Notes under the pieces: model-generated
Told to the model about the DNA's origin: nothing
Seen by the model: the letters and a program-made list of their open reading frames with translations, nothing else
Database searches by the model: none
Source: JBAZUK01 sp041661445
GTDB taxonomy: Bacteria; Chlamydiota; Chlamydiia; Chlamydiales; SM23-39
Length of the DNA: 64,000 bases
Assembly (NCBI GenBank): GCA_041661445.1
Contig: JBAZUK010000001.1
Coordinates: 310,001-374,000 of the forward strand
Direction of reading: 5' to 3'
Translations under genes and position numbers: made by a program
Part shown: positions 17,271 through 25,350 of the stretch, one piece after another
How positions within the stretch are numbered: position 1 is the first letter of the stretch
How the letters are laid out: the number at the start of each line of letters is the position of its first letter

Positions 17271-18938
17271 ATGAGCAATTTTAATATGGAAGATTTTTCA
17301 ATACTAATCGGGGGGAAGGCTGGCGAGGGAATTGATAATTCCAGCAGCCTGATAGCCAGCATCCTGAATAAATTAGGTTACTATATCTATGTTTATAGAG
17401 ATTACCCTTCAATTATTAGAGGCGGTCATACTTTTTCTATAATCCGAGCCTCTGTCAATAAAGTAAATGCACATAGTAATAAGATAGATTTTCTTTTAGC
17501 TTTGAATCAGGATGCGCTAGATTTTCATAAAGATAAGTTAACAGATTCTGCGATAACCGTTTTTGATTCTTCAAAAATTAAGTCTGATGGAATTGCAATT
17601 GATTGCTTAAAAATAATCAAGGAAGAAAAAGCTATTGAACTAATGAAAAATACTATAATAATCGCTGCTTTTTTTAAGATTATCGGCATAAATTTTGAAA
17701 TAATTGAAAATGTTTTAAAGGAAAAAGAGTTAAAGGAACTTGAACTCAATTTGCTCGTTGCTAAAAGAGGTTATGCTGAAGTACAAAAAATGTTGGATCT
17801 AAAAACTATTTCATCTATTCAAAGACCTATTGTCTCAGGCAATGATGCAGTTGCTTTAGGATTGATCAATGCAGGTCTGGATGCTTATCTTTCCTATCCC
17901 ATGACGCCGACATCTAATATTTTGCATTTTATGGCCCAGTTAGCTGAAAAATTCGGTTTAAAGGTCATTCATCCTGAAAGTGAACTCGCAGTGATTCTGA
18001 TGGCCCTTGGTTTTGCTTCTATGGGCTGCAAAGCTGCTATCGGCACATCCGGAGGCGGATTTTGTTTAATGACTGAAGGCCTTAGCTTTTCAGCAATAGC
18101 CGAACTTCCGATAGTGATAGTTATGGGTCAAAGGCCCGGTCCTGCAACCGGTCTTCCAACCTATACGGGACAAAGCGAGCTTAATTTTGTTTTAAATGCA
18201 GGCCATGGAGATTTTTTAAGATTTGTCGTAGCTCCCGGGGATTCTGAAGAAGCTTTCTACTTTTCATCTTTAGCAATGAACTTAGCATGGAAATATCAGA
18301 TACCATCGATCATCTTAACTGACAAGCTGCTATCAGAAGGATATCACAGTTTTGATACAAAATGCATAAGCGAAATCAAAGAAGAAAAAGTTCCGCTTTC
18401 GGATGAGAAAAATAACTACAAAAGATATTTAGATACTAAAAACGGTATTTCTCCATTATCTTTTCCTCCCATGAAAGATAATGTGATAAAGATCAATAGT
18501 TATGAGCATGATGAGTCAGGAATTACTATTGAAGATGCCAAAATTACAAAAGACATGCAGGAAAAGCGTTTTAAAAAACAAAAATATTTAGAAGATGAAC
18601 TTGAAAATTATCCAACAATTGCCACATATGGAAATAATAAATCAAAAACAGCGCTGATCTGTTTTGGATCAAATAAAGGAGTATGCATTGAAATAGCCAA
18701 GAAGCTGGATCTTTTTGTAATCCAGATAGCTATATTTAGCCCTTTTCCGATAAAAAAATTAAAGGAAGCTGTTAAAGATTTGGAAAAGATTATCTGTGTT
18801 GAGAATAACTTCAATGGCCAGATGGCTAACATTATCCGCTCCTATGGTGTTATTCCCCATTTTAAAATATTGAAATATGACGGACGGCCTTTTACTACGG
18901 AAGGATTAGAAGATGAATTGAAAAAGGTGATGAAATGA
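17271..18938 (+). CDS. korA: 2-oxoacid:ferredoxin oxidoreductase, alpha subunit (gamma-alpha fusion)
   Basis: Subunit of a CoA-dependent 2-oxoacid (2-oxoglutarate or pyruvate-like) oxidoreductase that passes electrons to ferredoxin. 555 residues: an N-terminal gamma domain (GKAGEGIDNSS, about 1-190) fused to the pyrimidine-binding alpha domain (SYPMTPTSNI, ESELAVI, GTSGGGF; about 195-400) and a C-terminal domain. It matches KorA-type two-subunit enzymes. It overlaps korB by 4 nt. No ferredoxin-like subunit is in the operon. The substrate cannot be fixed from sequence. Confidence 0.88.
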   Translation: MSNFNMEDFSILIGGKAGEGIDNSSSLIASILNKLGYYIYVYRDYPSIIRGGHTFSIIRASVNKVNAHSNKIDFLLALNQDALDFHKDKLTDSAITVFDSSKIKSDGIAIDCLKIIKEEKAIELMKNTIIIAAFFKIIGINFEIIENVLKEKELKELELNLLVAKRGYAEVQKMLDLKTISSIQRPIVSGNDAVALGLINAGLDAYLSYPMTPTSNILHFMAQLAEKFGLKVIHPESELAVILMALGFASMGCKAAIGTSGGGFCLMTEGLSFSAIAELPIVIVMGQRPGPATGLPTYTGQSELNFVLNAGHGDFLRFVVAPGDSEEAFYFSSLAMNLAWKYQIPSIILTDKLLSEGYHSFDTKCISEIKEEKVPLSDEKNNYKRYLDTKNGISPLSFPPMKDNVIKINSYEHDESGITIEDAKITKDMQEKRFKKQKYLEDELENYPTIATYGNNKSKTALICFGSNKGVCIEIAKKLDLFVIQIAIFSPFPIKKLKEAVKDLEKIICVENNFNGQMANIIRSYGVIPHFKILKYDGRPFTTEGLEDELKKVMK

Positions 18939-19786
18939 ATCAACTTGATTTAAAAACGAATACAACAAACACCTGGTGTCCCGGATGCGGAAATTTTTCA
19001 ATTTTAAATGCGATAAGAGATGTTTTGATCACTTTGGTAAATGAAGGAACGCCAATTGAAAATTTTATGCTGGTTTCCGGTATTGGCTGTCATGCAAAAA
19101 TTGTTGATTATATTAATGTAAACAGCTTTTACTCACTTCATGGTAGGGCAATCCCGGCTGCTGAAGGGATCAAGCTTGCCAATCCCAATTTAAAAGTAAT
19201 TGTTTTTGCAGGAGATGGTGATGCATATGGAGAGGGAATGGAGCATTTGATTTTTGCTGCCAAAAGAAATATCGATATCACAACGATAATTCATAACAAT
19301 AGGGTCTACGGACTTACAACAGGGCAATTTACTCCGACATCTCCTCTTGGATATGTCGGTAAGTCCACTCCCCAGGGATCCTGGGAAAGACCTATTAATC
19401 CTTTGGATTTAATGCTCTCTAGCGGAGCGACATTTATTGCTAGGGCTGCATCTCATGGGATAGATTTTTTAAAAAAAGTTCTTAAGGAAGCTATCCTGCA
19501 TAAGGGTTTTTCCATGATAGATGTGCTTCAGGTATGTGTGACTTATTACAACATGTATGAATATTATACTAAAAGGGTTTATGAGCTGAGAGATCATGAT
19601 CCATCGAACTTTGATAAGGCCCTTAATAAAATACGTGAGTGGAACTATTCAGATGATTCTAAAATACCTCTTGGTATTTTTTTCAAAACAAGTATGCCTT
19701 CATTTGAAGAGAAATACATAAATTTCAAGAAAAAAGAAATGGATAGAACTTCAGAAATAGATAATGTTTTAAAAAGTAAATATTAA
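18935..19786 (+). CDS. korB: 2-oxoacid:ferredoxin oxidoreductase, beta subunit
   Basis: The thiamine diphosphate and iron-sulfur subunit partner of KorA. 283 residues. It has WCPGCG near the N-terminus plus two further cysteines (in GIGC and LQVC), giving the four ligands of one [4Fe-4S] cluster. The GDGDAYGEG motif ending near HNNRVYGLTTGQ is the TPP/Mg site. It starts inside the end of korA (ATGA), so the two are translationally coupled. Enzymes like this replace pyruvate or oxoglutarate dehydrogenase in anaerobes. Confidence 0.9.
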   Translation: MNQLDLKTNTTNTWCPGCGNFSILNAIRDVLITLVNEGTPIENFMLVSGIGCHAKIVDYINVNSFYSLHGRAIPAAEGIKLANPNLKVIVFAGDGDAYGEGMEHLIFAAKRNIDITTIIHNNRVYGLTTGQFTPTSPLGYVGKSTPQGSWERPINPLDLMLSSGATFIARAASHGIDFLKKVLKEAILHKGFSMIDVLQVCVTYYNMYEYYTKRVYELRDHDPSNFDKALNKIREWNYSDDSKIPLGIFFKTSMPSFEEKYINFKKKEMDRTSEIDNVLKSKY

Positions 19787-19812
19787 CTGAAAACCTTAGG
19801 AGTTAAAAGTTT

Positions 19813-20427
19813 ATGAAACCTAAAATCATGGTGCTTTACTATAGCATGTTTTCTAACACATATCTTATGGCCAAAGCTATATCCAAAGAGATTGAAAAAG
19901 AAGGCGGAATTGCTCTTCTTAGAACGGTTAAGGAACTTATCCCTGAGGAAGTTATTCAAAAAGATAAAAGAATGAAAAATGCCAAGGAAATGCAAAAAGA
20001 TGTCTTAATCGCAAAAATAGAAGAACTGGAAGGAATCGATGGAATAATAATCGGATCTCCAACCCGTTTTGGAAATATGTGTTCGCAGCTTAGAAATTTT
20101 TGGGACCAGACTGGCTCTCTTTGGATGAAAGGCTCTCTGATTGATAAACCAGCAGGGGTATTTTGCTGTACGGCTTCAATGCATGGAGGACAGGAGACTA
20201 CCTTGATTTCCATGATGTTCACACTTATTCATCATGGAATGATGATACTAGGTGTGCCCTATAGTGTGAAAGAGTTAGTTGAAACTAAACGCGGGGGAAC
20301 ACCTTATGGACCTACAGCAGTAGTCGGAGTTGAAGCCAACGAGCCTCCAACTGAAAGTGATTTAAAGATAGCTGCTTATCTTGGAAAAAGAATAGTTGAA
20401 GTTTCAAGGAAATTAATTAGAAAATGA
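19813..20427 (+). CDS. wrbA: WrbA-like NAD(P)H:quinone oxidoreductase
   Basis: A flavodoxin-fold FMN protein that reduces quinones by two electrons. 204 residues. FMN phosphate loop YYSMFSNTYLMAKAI, then GSPTRFGNM and TASMHGGQETT, the WrbA family signatures. Start ATG at 19813, with TTAGGAG upstream. It follows korB by 26 bp in the same direction. A role in keeping quinones reduced, or as an alternative electron acceptor, fits the neighbourhood. Confidence 0.88.
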   Translation: MKPKIMVLYYSMFSNTYLMAKAISKEIEKEGGIALLRTVKELIPEEVIQKDKRMKNAKEMQKDVLIAKIEELEGIDGIIIGSPTRFGNMCSQLRNFWDQTGSLWMKGSLIDKPAGVFCCTASMHGGQETTLISMMFTLIHHGMMILGVPYSVKELVETKRGGTPYGPTAVVGVEANEPPTESDLKIAAYLGKRIVEVSRKLIRK

Positions 20428-20449
20428 GATTTTTTTAACAATAATTTTG

Positions 20450-20487
20450 ATCAGTTTTAAAAAACGAATATTAGAAATAAAACTGAT
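20450..20487. other. Hairpin between wrbA and rubredoxin
   Basis: A perfect 10-bp inverted repeat ATCAGTTTTA / TAAAACTGAT with an 18-nt loop in the 114-bp gap. No T-run follows. It may mark an operon boundary or a processing site. Confidence 0.35.
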
Positions 20488-20541
20488 GAATTTTAAGAAA
20501 ATAGAAAAGATTTAATTTTTTTATAAAAAACAGGAGGAATA

Positions 20542-20700
20542 ATGCAAAAATATATATGTAATGTATGCGGTTGGATCTATGATCCCGAAAAAGGATTGCC
20601 TGAAAGGGGAATTAACCCGGGAACCAAATTCGAGGATTTGCCAGGCGATTTTACCTGTCCTGAATGCGGTGTTGGAAAAGATCAGTTCTCACCATTATAA
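20542..20700 (+). CDS. rd: Rubredoxin
   Basis: A 52-residue one-iron electron carrier. Two zinc-ribbon-like knuckles, CNVCG near the N-terminus and CPECG near the C-terminus, give the four Cys ligands, with the typical spacer containing GTKFEDLPGDF. AGGAGG sits 6 nt upstream of the ATG. The flavin reductase gene follows after 6 bp. Rubredoxin is the usual electron donor to superoxide reductase. Confidence 0.95.
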   Translation: MQKYICNVCGWIYDPEKGLPERGINPGTKFEDLPGDFTCPECGVGKDQFSPL

Positions 20701-20706
20701 AAATAT

Positions 20707-21231
20707 ATGGAAAATGAAAACTGTCAGGTTGTTTTAAACAAGTGCTCGTATGGTCTATACGTTGTGACCTCGCATTTGGATGGTAAAATCAATGGACAGA
20801 TTTCAGATGCGCTAATGCAGGTAACCGCATGTCCTCCAAAAGTGGCTTTGAGCATCAATAAAAATGAACTTACACATGATTATATTTTAAAAAGCAGAGT
20901 ATTTGGTGTTTCAGTGTTAGAGAAAAAAGCAGATTTATCAATCATTAAAAACTTTGGATTTCAGACAGGAAGAAAAATCAATAAGTTTGAAAAGATAAAA
21001 TATGTTCTGGGAAAAACCAATTCACCGCTTTTGATCGAGAGTATTGCTGCAACCTTTGAAGTGGAAGTATTCGAAGATGTAGATGTTGGAACTCATAGGT
21101 TATTTATCGGCGATGTGATCTTTGCAAAAATGATAGAGAATACTGAGGTATTAACCTATGAATATTACAGAAAAAGATTAAAGTCTGAAATCCATCCAAA
21201 TTCTCCTTCATATTTAGAAGAAAAAAAATAA
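20707..21231 (+). CDS. Flavin reductase-like FMN-binding protein
   Basis: A 174-residue protein of the flavin reductase (FMN-binding split barrel) family: CSYGLYVVTSHLDGKING near the start, a SINKNELTHDYI region, then a GTHRLFIGDV motif. Its partner spacing to rubredoxin (6 bp) mirrors high-molecular-weight rubredoxins, in which this domain and rubredoxin are fused into an NAD(P)H:rubredoxin oxidoreductase. Here they are separate genes. Inference: it feeds rubredoxin with electrons. Confidence 0.82.
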   Translation: MENENCQVVLNKCSYGLYVVTSHLDGKINGQISDALMQVTACPPKVALSINKNELTHDYILKSRVFGVSVLEKKADLSIIKNFGFQTGRKINKFEKIKYVLGKTNSPLLIESIAATFEVEVFEDVDVGTHRLFIGDVIFAKMIENTEVLTYEYYRKRLKSEIHPNSPSYLEEKK

Positions 21232-21322
21232 TTTTTTCTTTTAGCTTCGAATTAAGAAAAAAATACGATAACAATGGAATTAAATTTTTTTTTATCGATA
21301 ATAAAAAAAAAGGGCTCTGCTT

Positions 21323-22693
21323 ATGAATAAAGGCATAATAACTGCAATCAGAGGAAGTGTTGTCGATGTTTGTTTTTCTAAAAAAATTCCGAGGATCAAT
21401 AGCGAACTTAAGATAGAAATAGAGAATAATAAGAATGTCTTTTTAGAAGTAGTCATGCATCTTGGCAATAATCAGGTCAGATGTATTGCTTTAACATCGA
21501 ATGAAGGCTTAGCTAAGGGAAATGAAGTTATTGACATGGAAAACCCTATAGAAGTACCTATTGGAAAAGAATTGCTAGGAAGAGTTTTTAATCTTTTCGG
21601 AGAAACAATTGACGATCTGCCAAAAATTACTACAAGTTCAAAAAAAAGTATTTATCAAAATCCTATAACCTTAGCCCAAAGAGAAACAAAACAGGAGATT
21701 TTTGAAACGGGAATTAAGGCAATTGATTTGCTCTCTCCTATCGAAAAGGGAGGAAAAGCCGGGCTTTTTGGGGGAGCCGGAGTTGGAAAAACAGTTTTAG
21801 TTACAGAAATGATTCATAATATGGCTAACCAATACAAAGGTGTCAGCATTTTTTGCGGTATTGGAGAGAGAAACCGGGAAGGGGAGGAGATTTATTCTCA
21901 GATCAAAGAACTTAACATGGCTGAAAAAACAATTTTGCTTTTTGGACAGATGAATGAACAGCCGGGAAACAGATTTCGTATTGGACATGCAGCTTTGACG
22001 ATGGCAGAATATTTTAGAGATGTAGAACATCAAAATATTTTATTGTTGATCGATAATATTTTTAGATTTATACAGGCAGGATCAGAGGTCTCCGGTTTAT
22101 TGGGACATATTCCTTCCAGGGTCGGATATCAGCCAACCCTGGCAAGCGAGCTTGCTGAGCTTGAAGATAGAATATGTTCTACCAAGTTTGCATCAATTAC
22201 ATCTGTTCAGGCTGTATATGTGCCCGCTGATGATTTTACTGACCCCGCAGCTGTTCATACTTTCGGTCATTTGTCATCTAGTATTTTACTTTCAAGAAAG
22301 AAAGCAAGTCAGGGATTTTATCCTGCAATTGATCCGCTTTTATCTCAATCTAAAATGTTAAATGAGACGATAGTAGGAGAAAGACATTATCGGATTGCAC
22401 AGAAGGTTAGAGGGACTTTAGCAGAATATGAAGAGCTTAAAGATATAATTGCTATGCTCGGAATTGAAGAGCTTTCCAACGAAGATCAAAAAAAAGTTAA
22501 TAGGGCAAGAAGAATGGAAAGATTTTTAACCCAGCCCTTTTTTTTAACCGAAAAATTTACAAACATTCCAGGTAAAACCTTAACAATTGATGATACGTTG
22601 AATGGGTTTGAGAAAATATTGAATGATGAGTTTTTTGATTATCCCGAAAAGTCATTGTATATGATTGGAAAAATAGAAGAAGCTAAAAAATGA
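21323..22693 (+). CDS. atpD: N-type ATPase beta subunit
   Basis: The catalytic subunit of the rotary N-type (F-type variant) ATPase. 456 residues. Walker A GGAGVGKT (about 150-157), GERNREGEE with the catalytic glutamate region, and LLLIDNIFRF (Walker B). It heads the operon after a 91-bp gap. N-ATPase operons characteristically begin with the beta and epsilon genes and lack a separate delta gene, as here. It overlaps atpC by 4 nt. Confidence 0.92.
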   Translation: MNKGIITAIRGSVVDVCFSKKIPRINSELKIEIENNKNVFLEVVMHLGNNQVRCIALTSNEGLAKGNEVIDMENPIEVPIGKELLGRVFNLFGETIDDLPKITTSSKKSIYQNPITLAQRETKQEIFETGIKAIDLLSPIEKGGKAGLFGGAGVGKTVLVTEMIHNMANQYKGVSIFCGIGERNREGEEIYSQIKELNMAEKTILLFGQMNEQPGNRFRIGHAALTMAEYFRDVEHQNILLLIDNIFRFIQAGSEVSGLLGHIPSRVGYQPTLASELAELEDRICSTKFASITSVQAVYVPADDFTDPAAVHTFGHLSSSILLSRKKASQGFYPAIDPLLSQSKMLNETIVGERHYRIAQKVRGTLAEYEELKDIIAMLGIEELSNEDQKKVNRARRMERFLTQPFFLTEKFTNIPGKTLTIDDTLNGFEKILNDEFFDYPEKSLYMIGKIEEAKK

Positions 22694-23076
22694 TGACACT
22701 AAAAATTTTTACACCTTCGAAGGTTCTAAAAGAGATTTCCGTAAAAAAAATTATTGGTGAAGATACCAATGGTTCTTTTTGTCTGCTGCCAAGACATATT
22801 GATTGTGTAAGGATTTTGGTTCCTGGTCTTTTAATGTATGTTTCCGATGGACCTGACAAATATGTTGGCATAGATGAGGGCGTTTTAGTTAAATGCAAAG
22901 ATGAAGTTAGAATTTCAGTTAAAAATGCAGTTTATGGAATAGAACTTGGAAAAATTAAAGAAAAATTGGATACAGATCTCAAAAAAATAGATGAAAATGA
23001 AAAAAAAGTAAGAAGCATACTAATGGAGATAGAAGTTGATTTTATAAAAAAATATGTTGAGACGACAAAAACATGA
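22690..23076 (+). CDS. atpC: N-type ATPase epsilon subunit
   Basis: A 128-residue subunit of the central stalk. N-terminal beta-sandwich (LKIFTPSKVL, GSFCLLPRHIDCV, YVGIDEGVLV) and a C-terminal helix. It overlaps atpD at its start and atpQ at its end (ATGA both times), a tightly coupled gene pair typical of N-ATPase operons. Confidence 0.88.
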   Translation: MMTLKIFTPSKVLKEISVKKIIGEDTNGSFCLLPRHIDCVRILVPGLLMYVSDGPDKYVGIDEGVLVKCKDEVRISVKNAVYGIELGKIKEKLDTDLKKIDENEKKVRSILMEIEVDFIKKYVETTKT

Positions 23077-23366
23077 GTGAAAAGGACTTTAAAAAAATTT
23101 TAGAGAAAAAAGAAAAAGACAAACTGATGGCTAAACAGAGAAAAAACAGAATGTGGCTAAGCCTTGGAATGCTGGGAATTGTGGGTTGGTCCATAGTTAT
23201 TCCTGCTTTTATCGGCATCGGCATTGGCATTTGGATAGATAAAAAATTTATAACACAATTTTCTTGGACTTTGATGCTTATGTTTTTGGGATTAATTATA
23301 GGATGTGCCAATGTTTGGTATTGGATATCAAAAGAAAGAAAATCAATAGAAAAGGATAAAAAATGA
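23073..23366 (+). CDS. atpQ: N-type ATPase AtpQ subunit
   Basis: A 97-residue membrane protein with a charged N-terminus and two helices (about 30-52 and 60-80) containing GIGIGIWIDKKF. It resembles AtpI (assembly factor for the c-ring) and occupies the atpQ position after atpC. It overlaps atpR by 4 nt. Confidence 0.8.
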   Translation: MSEKDFKKILEKKEKDKLMAKQRKNRMWLSLGMLGIVGWSIVIPAFIGIGIGIWIDKKFITQFSWTLMLMFLGLIIGCANVWYWISKERKSIEKDKK

Positions 23367-23653
23367 CTTTTATTTATGATCTTGCTTCAGCTCTTTTTGG
23401 ATTTTTTGTGGGATTTTTATATTTTGGAAGTTTGCTTCTGCAGGTAAAAAAACTTTATAAATTTAAATCTTCTTTCATGCTGATCTTCGGATTTATTATC
23501 CGTTATGTTCTTTCAGGAATATCTATTTTTCTGATTCTGAAATTTGCTCAGCCAAGACAGATAATTTTATTTTTTTTGGCTTTTCTGATAGTCATGATAA
23601 GCATGATCCTGTATCAATATTTAAAAAAAAGAAAAAAAAGCTATGAAAATTAA
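23363..23653 (+). CDS. atpR: N-type ATPase AtpR subunit
   Basis: A 96-residue protein with three transmembrane helices (about 5-25, 38-58, 65-85) at the atpR position, unique to N-ATPase operons. The family has a conserved membrane arginine; here R48 in FIIRYVL is a candidate. Its function is thought to be in Na+/H+-linked assembly or ion handling but is not settled. It overlaps atpB by 11 nt. Confidence 0.78.
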   Translation: MTFIYDLASALFGFFVGFLYFGSLLLQVKKLYKFKSSFMLIFGFIIRYVLSGISIFLILKFAQPRQIILFFLAFLIVMISMILYQYLKKRKKSYEN

Positions 23654-24314
23654 TCCTGATGAAATTATTTTTTTCTCATTTTATTTCATAAAAATAAATG
23701 CGACTATTTTATTTACATGGCTAGTAATGATTTTTCTGGTATTGATGTTTGGAATTGTCACAAGAAAACTTAAAGTCGAAAAAAATATTTCCCGATGGCA
23801 ATTATTTTTAGAAGCTTTGACAGAATATGTGCAAAATGAAATAAAACAGATTACAAACCAGAAAAAAGGAATCTATCTATATTTTCTGGGTTCATTGTTT
23901 TTATTTATATCAATGTCGAACCTATTGGTAATAATACCGGGATATTTTCCTCCTACAAGTTCCTTTTCTACCACTTTAGGCCTTGCGATCTGTGTGTTTT
24001 TAGCAGTGCCGATTTTTGGCATAAAAGAAAGAGGAATTAAAAATTATTTAAAGCATTATATTGACCCATCAATATTGATGCTCCCTTTCCATCTTATGGG
24101 GGAACTTAGCAGAACGTTTGCTCTGGCAGTACGTCTTTTTGGAAATATCATGAGCGGAGTTCTGGTGGTAGGAGTCCTATTATCAATTGCGCCATTTTTT
24201 TTTCCGATATTGTTACAATTGCTAGGTTTGCTGATAGGTCAGATACAAGCTTATATTTTTTCCGTTCTGGCTGCTGTATATATTGCCGGCGGGATGGAAG
24301 CAACAAACAACTAA
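23643..24314 (+). CDS. atpB: N-type ATPase a subunit
   Basis: The stator subunit with the ion half-channels. 223 residues. Five to six membrane helices. It shows the essential arginine in FALAVRLFGNIMSG and the GQIQAYIFSVLAAVYI C-terminal helix. It starts 11 nt inside atpR. The ATG of atpE follows 16 bp after the stop, behind AAGGAG. Confidence 0.9.
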   Translation: MKINPDEIIFFSFYFIKINATILFTWLVMIFLVLMFGIVTRKLKVEKNISRWQLFLEALTEYVQNEIKQITNQKKGIYLYFLGSLFLFISMSNLLVIIPGYFPPTSSFSTTLGLAICVFLAVPIFGIKERGIKNYLKHYIDPSILMLPFHLMGELSRTFALAVRLFGNIMSGVLVVGVLLSIAPFFFPILLQLLGLLIGQIQAYIFSVLAAVYIAGGMEATNN

Positions 24315-24330
24315 TCATAAAGGAGATATT

Positions 24331-24609
24331 ATGAACAGTATAGATATCATTGCAATGACCTCGATAATTACCGGAGGTTTGACCATGTGTATAGGAGTCG
24401 TCGGACCTGCAATTGCAGAAGGTATTTCTATATCAAAGGCATTGCAATCAGTGGCCCAACAGCCGGATGAATCAAACACTCTTGTAAGAACATTGTTTGT
24501 GGGCCTTGCCATGATCGAATCGCTAGCAATTTTCTGTTTGGTAATTGCAATTGTTTTAATATTCACAAATCCATTTTGGAATTATGTTATTGCACACGCA
24601 GGAAAATAA
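24331..24609 (+). CDS. atpE: N-type ATPase c-ring subunit
   Basis: A 92-residue hairpin of two membrane helices. The ion site is E63-S64 in AMIESLAIF, with a second carboxylate E30 in GPAIAEGIS on helix 1. Two carboxylates in the c-subunit are the N-ATPase pattern. The motif resembles Na+-binding c-rings, but the only N-ATPase ring studied that I recall (Burkholderia pseudomallei, c17) was reported H+-specific, so the ion cannot be told from sequence. The start at 24331 is set by AAGGAG 6 nt upstream. Confidence 0.92.
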   Translation: MNSIDIIAMTSIITGGLTMCIGVVGPAIAEGISISKALQSVAQQPDESNTLVRTLFVGLAMIESLAIFCLVIAIVLIFTNPFWNYVIAHAGK

Positions 24610-24611
24610 AA

Positions 24612-25340
24612 ATGAAAGTTGATTTATTTACGTTAATAGCCCAAATAGTAAACTTTTTGATATTGTGTTTTCTTCTGTATTTTTTTCTGTTCAAGAAAAT
24701 AATCAAAGTTATGGATGAAAGAAAAAAAATGGTTGAATCCAATATAAACGAAGCCAGCGAAATGAAAAAAAATGCTCAAATGGCTGAAAAAGATTATCTT
24801 CAGAAACAGCAAGATTTAGAGAATTTAAAAAATCAGATTATTGAAAAAACAAAAAATGAAACCAAAAAGCAGCAAGAAGATCTGGTTAACAATTCAAAAA
24901 AAGATGTTGAGCAGCAGAAAATAAAATGGAATGAAGATATTTTAAGGCAAAAAGAAAATTTTTTGAGTGATCTTAGAAGTGAGATAATTAAAAAATTTAT
25001 TGATCTTTCATCTAAAATCTTGGTAGATCTCTCAAGTCAATCTTTACAATCTGTGATAATAGAACATTTTTTAGAAAATCTAAAAAAAGAAAAAATCGAT
25101 ATTCAGGAAAAAAATGTTGTTTTGGAATCATCTTGGGAATTAAATGATGATGATAAACAAAAAATTTCGGATCGTCTTAAAAAGATTTTTAATAAGGATT
25201 TATTAATTAAATATGTTGTAAACCAGGATTTAGTTTTAGGCCTCAATTTTCAGATAAATGGTAAAAGTATTAAATGGAATCTTCAGAATTATTTAAATAA
25301 TTTTGAAGATGATCTTTCACAATTTTTTACAAAAATTTAA
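24612..25340 (+). CDS. atpF: N-type ATPase b/delta-like stator subunit
   Basis: A 242-residue subunit. N-terminal membrane helix (about 8-26), a long Glu/Lys/Gln-rich coiled coil (35-140), and a C-terminal region (about 175-242) with a delta-like LGLNFQINGKSIKWNL stretch. N-ATPase operons lack a delta gene, and AtpF is longer than a usual b (about 160), consistent with b plus part of delta. Start at 24612. Confidence 0.82.
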   Translation: MKVDLFTLIAQIVNFLILCFLLYFFLFKKIIKVMDERKKMVESNINEASEMKKNAQMAEKDYLQKQQDLENLKNQIIEKTKNETKKQQEDLVNNSKKDVEQQKIKWNEDILRQKENFLSDLRSEIIKKFIDLSSKILVDLSSQSLQSVIIEHFLENLKKEKIDIQEKNVVLESSWELNDDDKQKISDRLKKIFNKDLLIKYVVNQDLVLGLNFQINGKSIKWNLQNYLNNFEDDLSQFFTKI

Positions 25341-25350
25341 GTTTGAAAGT

